Part shown: in pieces, positions 25,246 to 33,524 of the stretch
Position numbering within the stretch: the first letter of the stretch is position 1
Layout of the letters: every line of letters starts with the position of its first letter
Source of the DNA: WVXT01 sp964345635
GTDB taxonomy: Bacteria > UBA6262 > WVXT01
Reading direction: 5' to 3'
Assembly: GCA_964345635.1 (NCBI GenBank)
Contig: CAYFRM010000075.1
Span: 25,022-89,021, forward strand
Length of the DNA: 64,000 nt
The notes under the pieces: generated by a model
Databases searched by the model: none
Seen by the model: the letters and a program-made list of their open reading frames with translations, nothing else
What the model was told of the DNA's origin: nothing
Translations under genes and position numbers: made by a program

Positions 25246-26397
25246 GTGGAAACATTCGAATATTATTTTCCCACCCGCATAGTTTGTGGCCCGGGCTGCG
25301 TCGGCAAGGTGGCAGAAGAAATCAAAAAGGCGAGAGTGGTGAAACCTCTTTTGATTACCGACCCGGGAATAATTCGCGCCGGTCTTGTCGCGGAAACAAG
25401 GAAGAGATTCAAGAAGGAACACATAGATTTTGCCGTTTTCCAGGACGTAAGAGCTAACCCATCAATTTCAGTAGTGGAAAAATGTCACAATCTATTCCGG
25501 AAAGAGTCGTGTGACTCTCTGCTTGCTCTGGGAGGGGGCAGTTCCATCGATACTGCCAAGGCTGTGGGAATATTGGAGAATAACGGTGGCAGGATTATGG
25601 ATTATGAAGGGGTAGGCAAAGTGGAAAAGCGTATTCCCTGGATGGTGGCCGTACCCACGACCTATGGGTCAGGCAGTGAAGTGACCTCCTTTGCTGTAAT
25701 CACTGACGAAGCGCGGAAATTTAAGGCCGCTATCGGAAGCCCGATGATCATACCCCACCTCGCTCTGGTAGACCCCGAACTTATGGTGGCACTTCCTTAT
25801 GACGTTGCTGCCAGCGTCGGTCTGGACGCGCTCTGTCATGCCGTGGAGTCGTATTGTTCAAAAATGGCAACTCCTTTCTCGGAAATGCTCGCCCTCAAGG
25901 CGATTCGATTAATTTCAGAGAACATAAGAAGAGCGGTAGAGAGTGACAAGGACATTGAAGCCACCTTCAATATGGCGATAGCGAGCACTATGGCCGGTAT
26001 GGCGTTCAGCCTTTCCCGTCTGGGGCTGGTCCACGCTATGAGTCACCCTCTCGGCGGGATGTACGGTATTGCGCACGGCGTGGCCAATACGCTTCTTCTT
26101 CCTTATATAATGGAATATAATGCGCAGGCTGTGCCTGATAAGTACGCGGACATCGCTCGGGTTATGGGCATTGACACCGGGAGTATGAGTGATATAGAAG
26201 CAGCGACCAGGGCAGTAGAGCGAGTGGCTGCTTTGCGAGATTCTTTGGGAGTACCTGCCAGACTTGGTCCCCTGGGCGTAGGGAAAAAAGATATTCCGCA
26301 GATGGCAAGAGATGCCATGAAAAGCGGAAACGTAAAAGTTAACCCGCGAGAAACAACCCTGGAAGATGCCATTGCCCTATACAATAGAGCACTTTAG
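25246..26397 (+). CDS. Iron-containing alcohol dehydrogenase
   Basis: 383 aa from a GTG at 25246, chosen because AAAAAAGGAG lies 6 bases before it; the frame extends upstream into the tRNA but that is not coding. Group III Fe-ADH hallmarks are ALGGGSSIDTAKAVG (NAD binding), PTTYGSGSEVTSF, GLDALCHAVESY and SHPLGGMYGIAHG, which contain the metal-binding His residues. It interconverts an alcohol and aldehyde with NAD(P)(H). Together with AOR and the aldehyde dehydrogenase downstream it forms an alcohol-aldehyde-acid set. Confidence 0.92.
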   Translation: METFEYYFPTRIVCGPGCVGKVAEEIKKARVVKPLLITDPGIIRAGLVAETRKRFKKEHIDFAVFQDVRANPSISVVEKCHNLFRKESCDSLLALGGGSSIDTAKAVGILENNGGRIMDYEGVGKVEKRIPWMVAVPTTYGSGSEVTSFAVITDEARKFKAAIGSPMIIPHLALVDPELMVALPYDVAASVGLDALCHAVESYCSKMATPFSEMLALKAIRLISENIRRAVESDKDIEATFNMAIASTMAGMAFSLSRLGLVHAMSHPLGGMYGIAHGVANTLLLPYIMEYNAQAVPDKYADIARVMGIDTGSMSDIEAATRAVERVAALRDSLGVPARLGPLGVGKKDIPQMARDAMKSGNVKVNPRETTLEDAIALYNRAL

Positions 26398-26524
26398 TTT
26401 TCAAAATCCATCATCAGCCAAAAGCCGGCTATGGGAGCAAATCAGAGCGCGGCGTAGGATTTAAAGTATTATCTTAATATTTTTGTAATTAGTTAAGTTT
26501 CTCAGATAGTTCTGGAGGTAAAAA

Positions 26525-27979
26525 ATGAACCCAGTAAATAAGAATTATATCAAGGGCAAATGGCAAGAATCAAGGGGTGGCGCCAGGTTACAAAGCATTA
26601 ATCCCGCAGATACCACTGACGTGATAGGTACATATCAGCGTTCAACAGTGGAGGATGTGAATTTAGCTTTTGGTGCCGCAGAGAGCGCCCGGAAGTCCTG
26701 GTCGGCGATACCAGCCACTCAAAGGGGGGACCTGCTGTTCAAGGCAGCGAATATTCTGGAAGAACGACAGGAGAAAGTGGCGGCAATGGTAACCCGGGAA
26801 ATGGGTAAGACATTACCGGAAGCAAAAGGCGAGGTGTTGAGAGGCCTCCAGCTGCTCCGCTTTTATGGAGGAGAGGGATGGAGAATGACCGGGACTACTT
26901 TTCCCTCAGGCAAACAGGGCAGACTTCTCTTCACCATGCGTGAACCTCTGGGAGTAGTCTGTATACTCACTCCCTGGAATTTTCCTTTCGTGATACCTTT
27001 GTGGAAAATCGCGCCGGCGCTGGTTTATGGTAACGCTGTGGTTTTTAAGCCGGCTAATCTCACTCCGCACTGCGGTCTGGAACTGACCCGCATTATCGAC
27101 GAAGCCGGTTTTCCCCATGGTGTCTTCAATTTTATTACGGGAACGAGCAGCGAATTGGGCGATGCCCTGGTCACCCACCCGGCAGTGAACGGAATTTCGT
27201 TTACCGGCTCCTGCGCCACAGGGGCGAAGATTGCCCTCAAGGCAGCCGGGCGACGTCTTAAATTACAGCTGGAGATGGGCGGGCAGAACCCTTTAATTGT
27301 TATGGAGGACGCTGATCTCGACCAGGCTACGGATATTGCAATCAACGGCTCTTTCTGGTCAACCGGGCAGAAATGTACGGCGACAGGTAGAATAATAGTT
27401 CAGGAAAAGGTGCACAAGGAGTTTAGCGAACTTTTGGTCAGGAAGACCAAGAATCTCAGGGTAGGAAACGGCATGGATGCGGAAACGCAAGTTGGGCCGA
27501 TGGTCAGCGAGGAACAACTGGAGATGGTGCTGGATTATGTAGAGGTGGGAAAAAAAGAGGGAGCCAGGCTTCTATGCGGCGGAGGGCGGCTTAAGGGAAA
27601 AAAATACGACAAAGGGTACTTTATTGAACCAACCATATTCGGGGAAGTCAAACCCAAGATGAGAATCGCGCAGGAAGAGGTATTCGGTCCTTTTGTTTGT
27701 ATACTAAAAGCCAGAGACCTCCCGGAAGCGCTGGACATTGCCAATGATTCCCGCTACGGATTAAGCGGGTCCATCTGTACCGGAGAGACCAGGAACGTGC
27801 TCAAGTTCGTACGCGAGATTGGCGTGGGCTTAGTGCATGTGAACAATTCGACTGCCGGCGCAGAGCCTCATGTCCCCTTCGGAGGAATGAAAGATTCCAC
27901 TTCTTACTTTCGGGAAATGGGCAGAACTGCCATCGAATTCTTCACTCAATACAAGACCGTTTATATGGACGCTACGTAA
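26525..27979 (+). CDS. NAD(P)-dependent aldehyde dehydrogenase
   Basis: 484 aa. Catalytic residues are C284 (STGQKCTATG), E250 (LEMGGQNP) and N152 (PWNFP), and the Rossmann loop is SFTGSCATGAKIA. The C-terminal FGGMKDSTSYFREMG resembles 2-oxoglutarate semialdehyde dehydrogenases of sugar-acid pathways, but this is only suggestive. The ATG follows TGGAGG. The 127-base gap before it shows no good promoter, so cotranscription with the alcohol dehydrogenase is plausible. Confidence 0.93.
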   Translation: MNPVNKNYIKGKWQESRGGARLQSINPADTTDVIGTYQRSTVEDVNLAFGAAESARKSWSAIPATQRGDLLFKAANILEERQEKVAAMVTREMGKTLPEAKGEVLRGLQLLRFYGGEGWRMTGTTFPSGKQGRLLFTMREPLGVVCILTPWNFPFVIPLWKIAPALVYGNAVVFKPANLTPHCGLELTRIIDEAGFPHGVFNFITGTSSELGDALVTHPAVNGISFTGSCATGAKIALKAAGRRLKLQLEMGGQNPLIVMEDADLDQATDIAINGSFWSTGQKCTATGRIIVQEKVHKEFSELLVRKTKNLRVGNGMDAETQVGPMVSEEQLEMVLDYVEVGKKEGARLLCGGGRLKGKKYDKGYFIEPTIFGEVKPKMRIAQEEVFGPFVCILKARDLPEALDIANDSRYGLSGSICTGETRNVLKFVREIGVGLVHVNNSTAGAEPHVPFGGMKDSTSYFREMGRTAIEFFTQYKTVYMDAT

Positions 27980-28051
27980 GAAAGAGGCGAGTACATTTTA
28001 GGCCTTGCATTATGAGCATAGACTGTTTAGAAGATTCTTCTATTTAATAAT

Positions 28052-28276
28052 ATGATTTTAAACGTTAAAGTAATTCCCCGTGCCAGAAAGAACCAGATCA
28101 AGAAAGAAGAAAATTGCTGGAAAGTTCACCTCACGGCACCGGCGGAAAAAGGAAAGGCAAATAGACTTCTGATTAAGTTATTGTCTCAGGAATTCAAAGT
28201 GAAAAAGAACCAGGTGAGAATAGTCCAGGGGGAGAAATCGAGGTATAAAATTGTACAGATAGAATTTTTGGCTTGA
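28052..28276 (+). CDS. YggU/DUF167 family protein
   Basis: 74 aa, a small basic single-domain protein. Family-typical segments are VKVIPRARKN, KVHLTAPAEKGKANRLLI and VRIVQGEKSRYKIVQI. Its function is unknown in all lineages. The upstream gap lacks a clear ribosome site. A strong promoter for the next gene begins inside its last codons. Confidence 0.9.
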   Translation: MILNVKVIPRARKNQIKKEENCWKVHLTAPAEKGKANRLLIKLLSQEFKVKKNQVRIVQGEKSRYKIVQIEFLA

Positions 28277-28301
28277 TTTTTTTCTATGGAAATAGTATAA
28301 T
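28273..28301 (+). promoter_or_regulatory. Sigma-70 promoter giving a predicted leaderless mRNA
   Basis: TTGATT at 28273-28278, 17-base spacer, perfect TATAAT at 28296-28301. The ATG of the response regulator begins 7 bases after the -10 box, exactly where transcription should start. No ribosome site fits. Confidence 0.7.
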
Positions 28302-28307
28302 CTTAAC

Positions 28308-28748
28308 ATGGAGAAAAGGGTACTGCGGATATTGGTAATAGACGATGAAGAAGGCGTCCTGAGACTGCTTCAGTTCAGACTGGGAAAGTTTGGACACGAA
28401 GTGATTACCGCTAATAATGGACCGGAAGGAATCAGAAAAGCCAGGATGTTTGAGCCGGACCTTATCCTTCTGGACCTGGTTATGCCCGGGATGAGTGGTT
28501 TCAGGGTTTGTGAGCTATTGAAATCCTATAAGAAAACAAAAGATATTCCCGTTTTCATATTTACGGCTCTGGACCGAATGGAAGACGTTGAGCGCGCTTT
28601 TGAGAAGGGCGCGGATGATTATATCGTGAAGCCGTTTGAAGTTGTAACCATCAATAATACCATTGAGAATAAATTCAATATGTTTGTGGAAAAAATCGAA
28701 TATAAGTCAGACTTCCGGGAAAAGCACAAAGAAATTTCCGAAGAATAA
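28308..28748 (+). CDS. Single-domain response regulator (CheY-like receiver)
   Basis: 146 aa. The acidic pocket is D12-D13 (VIDDEE), the phosphoacceptor D56 (ILLDLVMPGMSG), the switch Thr is in FIFTALD and the conserved Lys in IVKPF. No output domain follows; the last 25 residues are charged and helical. No histidine kinase gene is nearby, so its partner is unknown. The start coincides with the predicted transcription start, implying leaderless translation. Confidence 0.92.
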   Translation: MEKRVLRILVIDDEEGVLRLLQFRLGKFGHEVITANNGPEGIRKARMFEPDLILLDLVMPGMSGFRVCELLKSYKKTKDIPVFIFTALDRMEDVERAFEKGADDYIVKPFEVVTINNTIENKFNMFVEKIEYKSDFREKHKEISEE

Positions 28749-28784
28749 CTTTTAAGAATATTCTTGATTTTCATTATTGGAATT

Positions 28785-28812
28785 AATCTTCCCAGACGGG
28801 AAGATTTTTTTA
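28785..28812 (+). terminator. Rho-independent terminator after the response regulator
   Basis: AATCTTCCC (28785-28793), loop AGAC, GGGAAGATT (28798-28806), then a T run. The stem is perfect. Confidence 0.9.
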
Positions 28813-28813
28813 T

Positions 28814-28843
28814 TTGATTCTTGGTTGAAAAATCTACTATAAT
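28814..28843 (+). promoter_or_regulatory. Sigma-70 promoter of the DUF401 permease
   Basis: TTGATT at 28814-28819, 18-base spacer, TATAAT at 28838-28843, directly after the terminator. Confidence 0.6.
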
Positions 28844-28871
28844 TACACCATCCTTGCGGGAGTCAGTTACT

Positions 28872-30077
28872 ATGCACGACCTGATAATTTTAATTGCTGC
28901 TCTGGGAATTATTCTGATTCTTTTCAAATGGAGACTGAATCTCACTCTGACTATGATAGTAGCGGCACTCTTTCTGGGTATCGCGTACAGGTTTAATTCG
29001 ACAGAGATTTCGAAAACTTTTTATTCTGCTTGCGTCTCCAGGGAGACCCTGGAGATTGCCGCCACACTCTTTTTCGTGATCATATTCAACCTTTGTATGA
29101 CCGCGGCCTATACTTTCAAGAAAATAATTAGCAATATGAAAAATATACTGTCGGACATAAGGTGGATTATCGCCGTTGTTCCCGCGGTAATCGGTTTTCT
29201 TCCCATGTTTGGTGGTGCTCTCGTTTCCGCTCCCGTGGTAAAAAAAGTCACCCAGGAAATGGGCATATCAAACGAGCGAAAAACCTTTCTCAATTTTTGG
29301 TTTAGACATATCTGGGAGTATACCCTGCCGCTCTACCCGGGAATCCTGGTGGCTGCGGGTATTCTGGGCGTGCCCGTCTACAGGATAATCGCCAGCAATA
29401 GCATCCTGACTGTGAGTGCAATTGTTATAGGGATAATTTGGGGTACCGGGAGATTGAAACGGAGAACCGAACATTCTCCGGAAGTTTTTTCCGGAAAAGG
29501 TCAGGCAATTCTCAATTTTCTCTTCAACCTATCGCCAATTATCCTGGTGATGGTTCTGGTTCTCGTTTTCAGGTTAAAAGTTTTATACGCTCTCATTGCG
29601 GCAATAATGTTCACGATCATCGCCAATAAGATTCCCCTTAGAAAAATTTTGCGCACTGTGAAAGAAGAGAAGTACGGGATGATTCTTATGGTCTTTGCCA
29701 TTATGATTTTCAAGGGAATGTTGACAGCCACAGGGATAATAGAGCGCCTGCCTCTTTTCTTTAAGAGTGCGGGCATTCCCCGGTACCTGGTTATTTCTTT
29801 TCTTCCTTTCATTGCGGGTTTTTTAACGGGAATGACCATGGCCGCAGTGGGCATCACTTTCCCGGTTATTCTGCCCCTTTTTGATGGTAAGTTATCACTT
29901 ATGACTTTTTCCTTTATGTGTGGATTTGCCGGGGTCTTGTTGACACCCGTCCACTTTTGCCTGGCGTTAACCAGAGAATATTTCCGGGCTGACTGGCTGA
30001 AACTTTATCGCAAAGAATTGATTCTTCCGGTATTCCTGATGATAGTAATCGGACTTATTTATACTGTGATAGTGTAG
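28872..30077 (+). CDS. DUF401-family integral membrane transporter
   Basis: 401 aa and very hydrophobic, with about 10-12 membrane segments. The start is ATG 28872; an in-frame TTG upstream overlaps the promoter and is rejected. Conserved stretches include GFLPMFGGALVSAPVVK, FWFRHIWEYTLPLYPG, and FIAGFLTGMTMAAVGITFP. DUF401 resembles anion/carboxylate permeases of the IT superfamily, with no known substrate. The LDH2-type dehydrogenase follows after a repeat, so import of a hydroxy-acid would make sense but is not shown. Confidence 0.82.
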   Translation: MHDLIILIAALGIILILFKWRLNLTLTMIVAALFLGIAYRFNSTEISKTFYSACVSRETLEIAATLFFVIIFNLCMTAAYTFKKIISNMKNILSDIRWIIAVVPAVIGFLPMFGGALVSAPVVKKVTQEMGISNERKTFLNFWFRHIWEYTLPLYPGILVAAGILGVPVYRIIASNSILTVSAIVIGIIWGTGRLKRRTEHSPEVFSGKGQAILNFLFNLSPIILVMVLVLVFRLKVLYALIAAIMFTIIANKIPLRKILRTVKEEKYGMILMVFAIMIFKGMLTATGIIERLPLFFKSAGIPRYLVISFLPFIAGFLTGMTMAAVGITFPVILPLFDGKLSLMTFSFMCGFAGVLLTPVHFCLALTREYFRADWLKLYRKELILPVFLMIVIGLIYTVIV

Positions 30078-30079
30078 GT

Positions 30080-30139
30080 GTAGGGGCGGCACTCCGTGGC
30101 CGCCCAGGGAAGGGACGGCACAGAGTCCGCCCCCTGCAG
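30080..30139. repeat. GTAGGGGCGGC-type repeat core, copy 1
   Basis: About 60 bases: GTAGGGGCGGCACTCCGTGG, CCGCCC, a short spacer, GGGACGGCACAGAGTCCG, CCCC. GGGCGG/CCGCCC and GGACGG/CCGCCC pair within it. It is shared with 35657-35716 and with the cores of the longer TGTAGC-ended elements at 52.0, 60.0 and 63.7 kb. It encroaches on the 5' side of the next gene and gives a false N-terminal extension of that frame. Confidence 0.85.
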
Positions 30140-30158
30140 AAATGAAAAGGAGACAATA

Positions 30159-31256
30159 ATGATGAGGAAAAAGCAGGTCATATTGAAAAAACAACCGCTG
30201 CAGGATTTTGTGGCGGAAGTTTTCAAAAAATTGGGCGTTAGCAGCTCGGATGCCAGAATAGCTGCTGATATTATTGTTGCTGCTGACTTAAAAGGATTTG
30301 GTTCACACGGCGTTTCTCGCCTGAAGAGGTACGTGGAAGGGATAAAGACAGGCAGCATTGAACCAGTCGCCAGGATAAAGGTAGTCAAAGAAACAGCGGT
30401 TAGTGCTTTAATCGACGGCGGAAACGGCCTGGGCCAGGTGGTGGCATACAGAGCTATGCAGAAGTGCATGGAGATTGCGGAAAAGACGGGAGTGGGCTTT
30501 GTCGGTGCGAGAAATAGCAACCACTTTGGAATCGCCGGTTATTACTCCGCGATGGCTTTAGCAAAAAATATGGTTGGTATTTCTGTCACCAACGCTCGTT
30601 CTTCGGTCGCTCCCACCTTCGGAGTGGAACCGGTTCTGGGGACAAATCCCGTAAGTGTGGCTGTGCCCACGGGGGGACCGTTTCCCTTCGTCCTGGATAT
30701 GGCCACGAGTATAATCCAGAGGGGAAAACTGGAAGTGCTGGAGAGGGAAAACAAAAAGATGCTTTCCGGTTGGGCGATAGATGAAAAAGGCAAGACCCTC
30801 ACCAGTCCCCGAAAGGTCACGCGAGGTATATTTGCCGGAAAAGCAGCGCTTCTTCCCCTGGGAGGAATAGGAGAAGATTTTAGCGGACACAAGGGATACG
30901 GGCTGGGTCTACTCGTAGATATTCTGTGTGCCGGCCTCACGGGTGCCAATTATGGTCTCAACCTTTCGCGCTCCCGAAAAGGAGGGTATAATCTCGGGCA
31001 TTTCTTGGGAGCAATTAAGATAGAGCTTTTCCGCCCCGTTGATGAATTCAAGAATACGATAGATTCCATGTTTAAAGAAATAAGAAATTCCAGGAAATTT
31101 CCCGGGGAAAAGAGAATCTATGTCGCCGGGGAGAAGGAATTTGAGATGGAAAATCGGAGAAAAAAAGAAGGGATTCCCGTACATCCCGAGGTATTTAAAT
31201 ATATGAAATCTTTGCAAGGAACGCTTAAAATAAAAGGACTGGAAATAGAAAAGTAA
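30159..31256 (+). CDS. Malate/L-lactate/ureidoglycolate dehydrogenase family protein (LDH2)
   Basis: 365 aa from the ATG at 30159, preceded by AAAAGGAG; the frame extends upstream only through repeat DNA. LDH2/YlbC features are LKGFGSHGVSRLKRYVEGI, ALIDGGNGLGQVV, the catalytic His region ARNSNHFGIAGYY, NARSSVAPTFG, and LGTNPVSVAVP. These NAD(P)-dependent enzymes oxidise or reduce 2-hydroxy/2-oxo acids. The exact substrate (malate, lactate, 2,3-diketogulonate and so on) cannot be assigned. Confidence 0.9.
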   Translation: MMRKKQVILKKQPLQDFVAEVFKKLGVSSSDARIAADIIVAADLKGFGSHGVSRLKRYVEGIKTGSIEPVARIKVVKETAVSALIDGGNGLGQVVAYRAMQKCMEIAEKTGVGFVGARNSNHFGIAGYYSAMALAKNMVGISVTNARSSVAPTFGVEPVLGTNPVSVAVPTGGPFPFVLDMATSIIQRGKLEVLERENKKMLSGWAIDEKGKTLTSPRKVTRGIFAGKAALLPLGGIGEDFSGHKGYGLGLLVDILCAGLTGANYGLNLSRSRKGGYNLGHFLGAIKIELFRPVDEFKNTIDSMFKEIRNSRKFPGEKRIYVAGEKEFEMENRRKKEGIPVHPEVFKYMKSLQGTLKIKGLEIEK

Positions 31257-31265
31257 ATTTTTTGG

Positions 31266-31297
31266 TTGATTATTTAGGAAAAAGAGTATAATATAAT
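31266..31297 (+). promoter_or_regulatory. Possible promoter of the lytic transglycosylase gene
   Basis: TTGATT at 31266-31271 followed by two overlapping TATAAT boxes at 31287-31292 and 31292-31297. The spacers (15 and 20) are not ideal. The ATG at 31302 lies only 5-10 bases after, so a leaderless or near-leaderless transcript is possible. Confidence 0.4.
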
Positions 31298-31301
31298 ATA
31301 A

Positions 31302-32699
31302 ATGTTCAACAACACCAAAATAAAACAAAAATTTAAGTCCGCGCTTTTTATGACTATTTTTTTGTCCCTTCCGTTATTCTTCCAATCCGTAAGTAGTTCT
31401 CCTTCGCCCATGCAGGAAAAAATAGAATCTTTAAAACAGGTAATTAAAGAAGCGGAAAATTTCTATAATCAGGCAGTGATAGCTTACGAAGAGGGAAATG
31501 TAAATCTCGCGGAGAATCTGTATGAGCGTGCTTTGAAAAGATTGGCCAAGTCGAATCTGGATGCCGTTATGAACTATCAATTGAAGGAGGAATACGATAA
31601 TCTCTTCGGCAAATTGGACGTTCTTCTGGAAGAGATGGACAGAAATTCCAGGTCGATTCTCGACGTTTCTAAAGAAGAGCTGAAAAGAACAGAAAATCTG
31701 GAAGCAGAGGAGATAAAAGGGAATTATATCATTCCCATAGATATTGAAAATAGTATAGTAAAAAGATACATAAAACTTTATACTAAGGGAGAAAGAAAAA
31801 AAGCTATTGCCCAGGCACTGGAAAGGTCGGGAAGATACCGGGAGATGATCCTGGGAGTTCTGAAAGAATACGACCTTCCTCGAGAGCTAATCTATTTGCC
31901 CGTAGTGGAAAGTCTCTATAAGGTTAATGCTTATTCCCGGGCCCGCGCACTCGGGCTATGGCAGTTAATGGAGACTCCTGCCAGAAATTTGGGATTAGTC
32001 ATCAATTACTGGATAGACGAGAGGAGAAATCCGGAAAAGTCTACCCGTGCTGCCCTTAAATTTCTTAAGGATCTCTACACCTGGTTCAATGACTGGCATT
32101 TAGCTCTGGCCGCCTATAATCGGGGACAAAAAGGAATTGGAAGTGATTTGAAATTTTCCAAGTCTGTCAACTTTAACCAGTTAGTAGAAAGAGAAGCTTT
32201 GCCCAAGGAAACGGAGAACTTTGTTCCCAAATTTATGGCGTGCGTAATTATCGGTGAGAATTATCAGGACTACGGATTCTCTCTGAATTTTGAACAGCCT
32301 CTAAAGTACGACGAAGTAGTTCTGGATAAGGTGATTGACCTGGAAGTTATTGCCAGGTGCGTGGGCACAAAAGAGACCGAGATAAAAAAATTGAATCCGG
32401 ATTTACGAGCCTGGTGCACTCCCAGAAATTATCCTGATTTTAAGTTAAGACTTCCCCCGGGAACGAAGGATAAGTTCCTCATCAATATCGCCAAGGTAAA
32501 AGATTTAACTCCGGGGAGGGGATTTATTCGTTATAGAGTGAAGAAGGGAGATTTTTTGGGAAGAATTGCCCGCAAATACTTCACTACGGTATATGCAATA
32601 AAAAGAGACAATAAGATAAGAAATATCAATATAATCAGGGCAGGACGGGTGTTGATCATAAGGCCCGGAAGAAAGTACTTCCTTAACAAGAAGGGGTAA
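31302..32699 (+). CDS. Membrane-bound lytic transglycosylase with LysM domain (MltD-like)
   Basis: 465 aa. A signal or anchor segment lies at 13-30, a charged coiled-coil or TPR-like region at 38-130, and an SLT domain at about 185-300 with catalytic E203 in PVVESLYKVNAYSRARALGLW and the AAYNRGQKGI motif. A C-terminal LysM-type domain (about 412-455, VKKGDFLGRIARKYF) binds peptidoglycan. It cleaves murein strands to 1,6-anhydro products in the periplasm. The standard SLT ALGLWQ and AYN motifs are intact. Confidence 0.88.
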   Translation: MFNNTKIKQKFKSALFMTIFLSLPLFFQSVSSSPSPMQEKIESLKQVIKEAENFYNQAVIAYEEGNVNLAENLYERALKRLAKSNLDAVMNYQLKEEYDNLFGKLDVLLEEMDRNSRSILDVSKEELKRTENLEAEEIKGNYIIPIDIENSIVKRYIKLYTKGERKKAIAQALERSGRYREMILGVLKEYDLPRELIYLPVVESLYKVNAYSRARALGLWQLMETPARNLGLVINYWIDERRNPEKSTRAALKFLKDLYTWFNDWHLALAAYNRGQKGIGSDLKFSKSVNFNQLVEREALPKETENFVPKFMACVIIGENYQDYGFSLNFEQPLKYDEVVLDKVIDLEVIARCVGTKETEIKKLNPDLRAWCTPRNYPDFKLRLPPGTKDKFLINIAKVKDLTPGRGFIRYRVKKGDFLGRIARKYFTTVYAIKRDNKIRNINIIRAGRVLIIRPGRKYFLNKKG

Positions 32700-32737
32700 A
32701 CTCCTCTTAAGAAATCGGATTGTTCAATAATTGAATT

Positions 32738-33499
32738 ATGACTCAGCATGCTCAAAACGAAGGGATGAAGCCGGTATATATCGAGGCCTTCGACCTCGAT
32801 GACGCCTGGTTTCAGTGTCTGTCGGCAATACTGGAAAGGGGACAGGTTTACACCATTACCAGAGGTAGCTATCAGGGACAGAAGCGGCTCGAATTTGACT
32901 TTGTTACTCTCAGGGTCAGGAAACCTTCGCATCAGATAATTCCCCTCATTCCCGAAGGTTCGGGCATTCCTGCCCCCACTACCATGGAGTACGTCCAGGG
33001 ATACCTGGAATACCTTTTGACCGGAGCTAAGACAGAGACCGAAGACTATACCTACGGTGAGAGGCTGGTTGACCCCAAGGTGAGAATAGAGGAAAATCTT
33101 GAGGGAAAAAGGATGATGAGAGAAATCCCTCTTAATGTCAACCAGATAGAGGAAGTCGTAAAAATGTACAGGACAGAGGGATACGGGACAAATCAGGCGA
33201 TAATGGAAATCGGAATGCCTTCCGACGTTAGTTTGAAAGACCCTCCCTGTTTGAGATTGATAGATACCAGAATCAGGTATGGCAAGCTCCATTTCATACC
33301 TTATTTCCGGTCGTGGGATTTATGGGGAGGGTTTCCTTCAAACCTTGGCGGACTGCAACTGGTAAAGCAATACATGGCAGAAGAAATTGGAGTTGAGGAC
33401 GGGGAAATAATAGCAATAAGTAAAGGGCTCCACCTTTATGATTATACCTGGGAATGGGCAAAGCAGAGAACCACAAAATATGATAAGAAAATAGAATAA
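32738..33499 (+). CDS. Thymidylate synthase-like protein, archaeal type
   Basis: 253 aa. The C-terminal half carries DPPCLRLIDTRIR with the presumed nucleophile C171, then PYFRSWDLWGGFPSNLGGLQLVKQYMAE and SKGLHLYDYTWE (given here in full only in part), which match methanogen-type thymidylate synthase or dCMP/dUMP hydroxymethylase sequences as I recall them. It would methylate dUMP to dTMP with methylene-tetrahydrofolate or a pterin analogue. The classical bacterial YQRS-D pattern is absent. The start is uncertain: ATG 32738, or ATG 32765 (MKPVYIEAF). No folA or thyX is in the window. Confidence 0.72.
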   Translation: MTQHAQNEGMKPVYIEAFDLDDAWFQCLSAILERGQVYTITRGSYQGQKRLEFDFVTLRVRKPSHQIIPLIPEGSGIPAPTTMEYVQGYLEYLLTGAKTETEDYTYGERLVDPKVRIEENLEGKRMMREIPLNVNQIEEVVKMYRTEGYGTNQAIMEIGMPSDVSLKDPPCLRLIDTRIRYGKLHFIPYFRSWDLWGGFPSNLGGLQLVKQYMAEEIGVEDGEIIAISKGLHLYDYTWEWAKQRTTKYDKKIE

Positions 33500-33524
33500 T
33501 TTGTTCACACATTTCTCTGCTTAA

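Noticed and set aside
26398..26524. Intergenic RNA or regulator between the alcohol and aldehyde dehydrogenases
   Set aside because: No promoter, terminator or conserved RNA pattern could be found; only AT-rich spacer and a ribosome site.
32838..32850. GGGGACAGGTTTAC as another REP-like motif
   Set aside because: It lies inside the thymidylate synthase-like gene, lacks the A and T tracts, and encodes ordinary residues.
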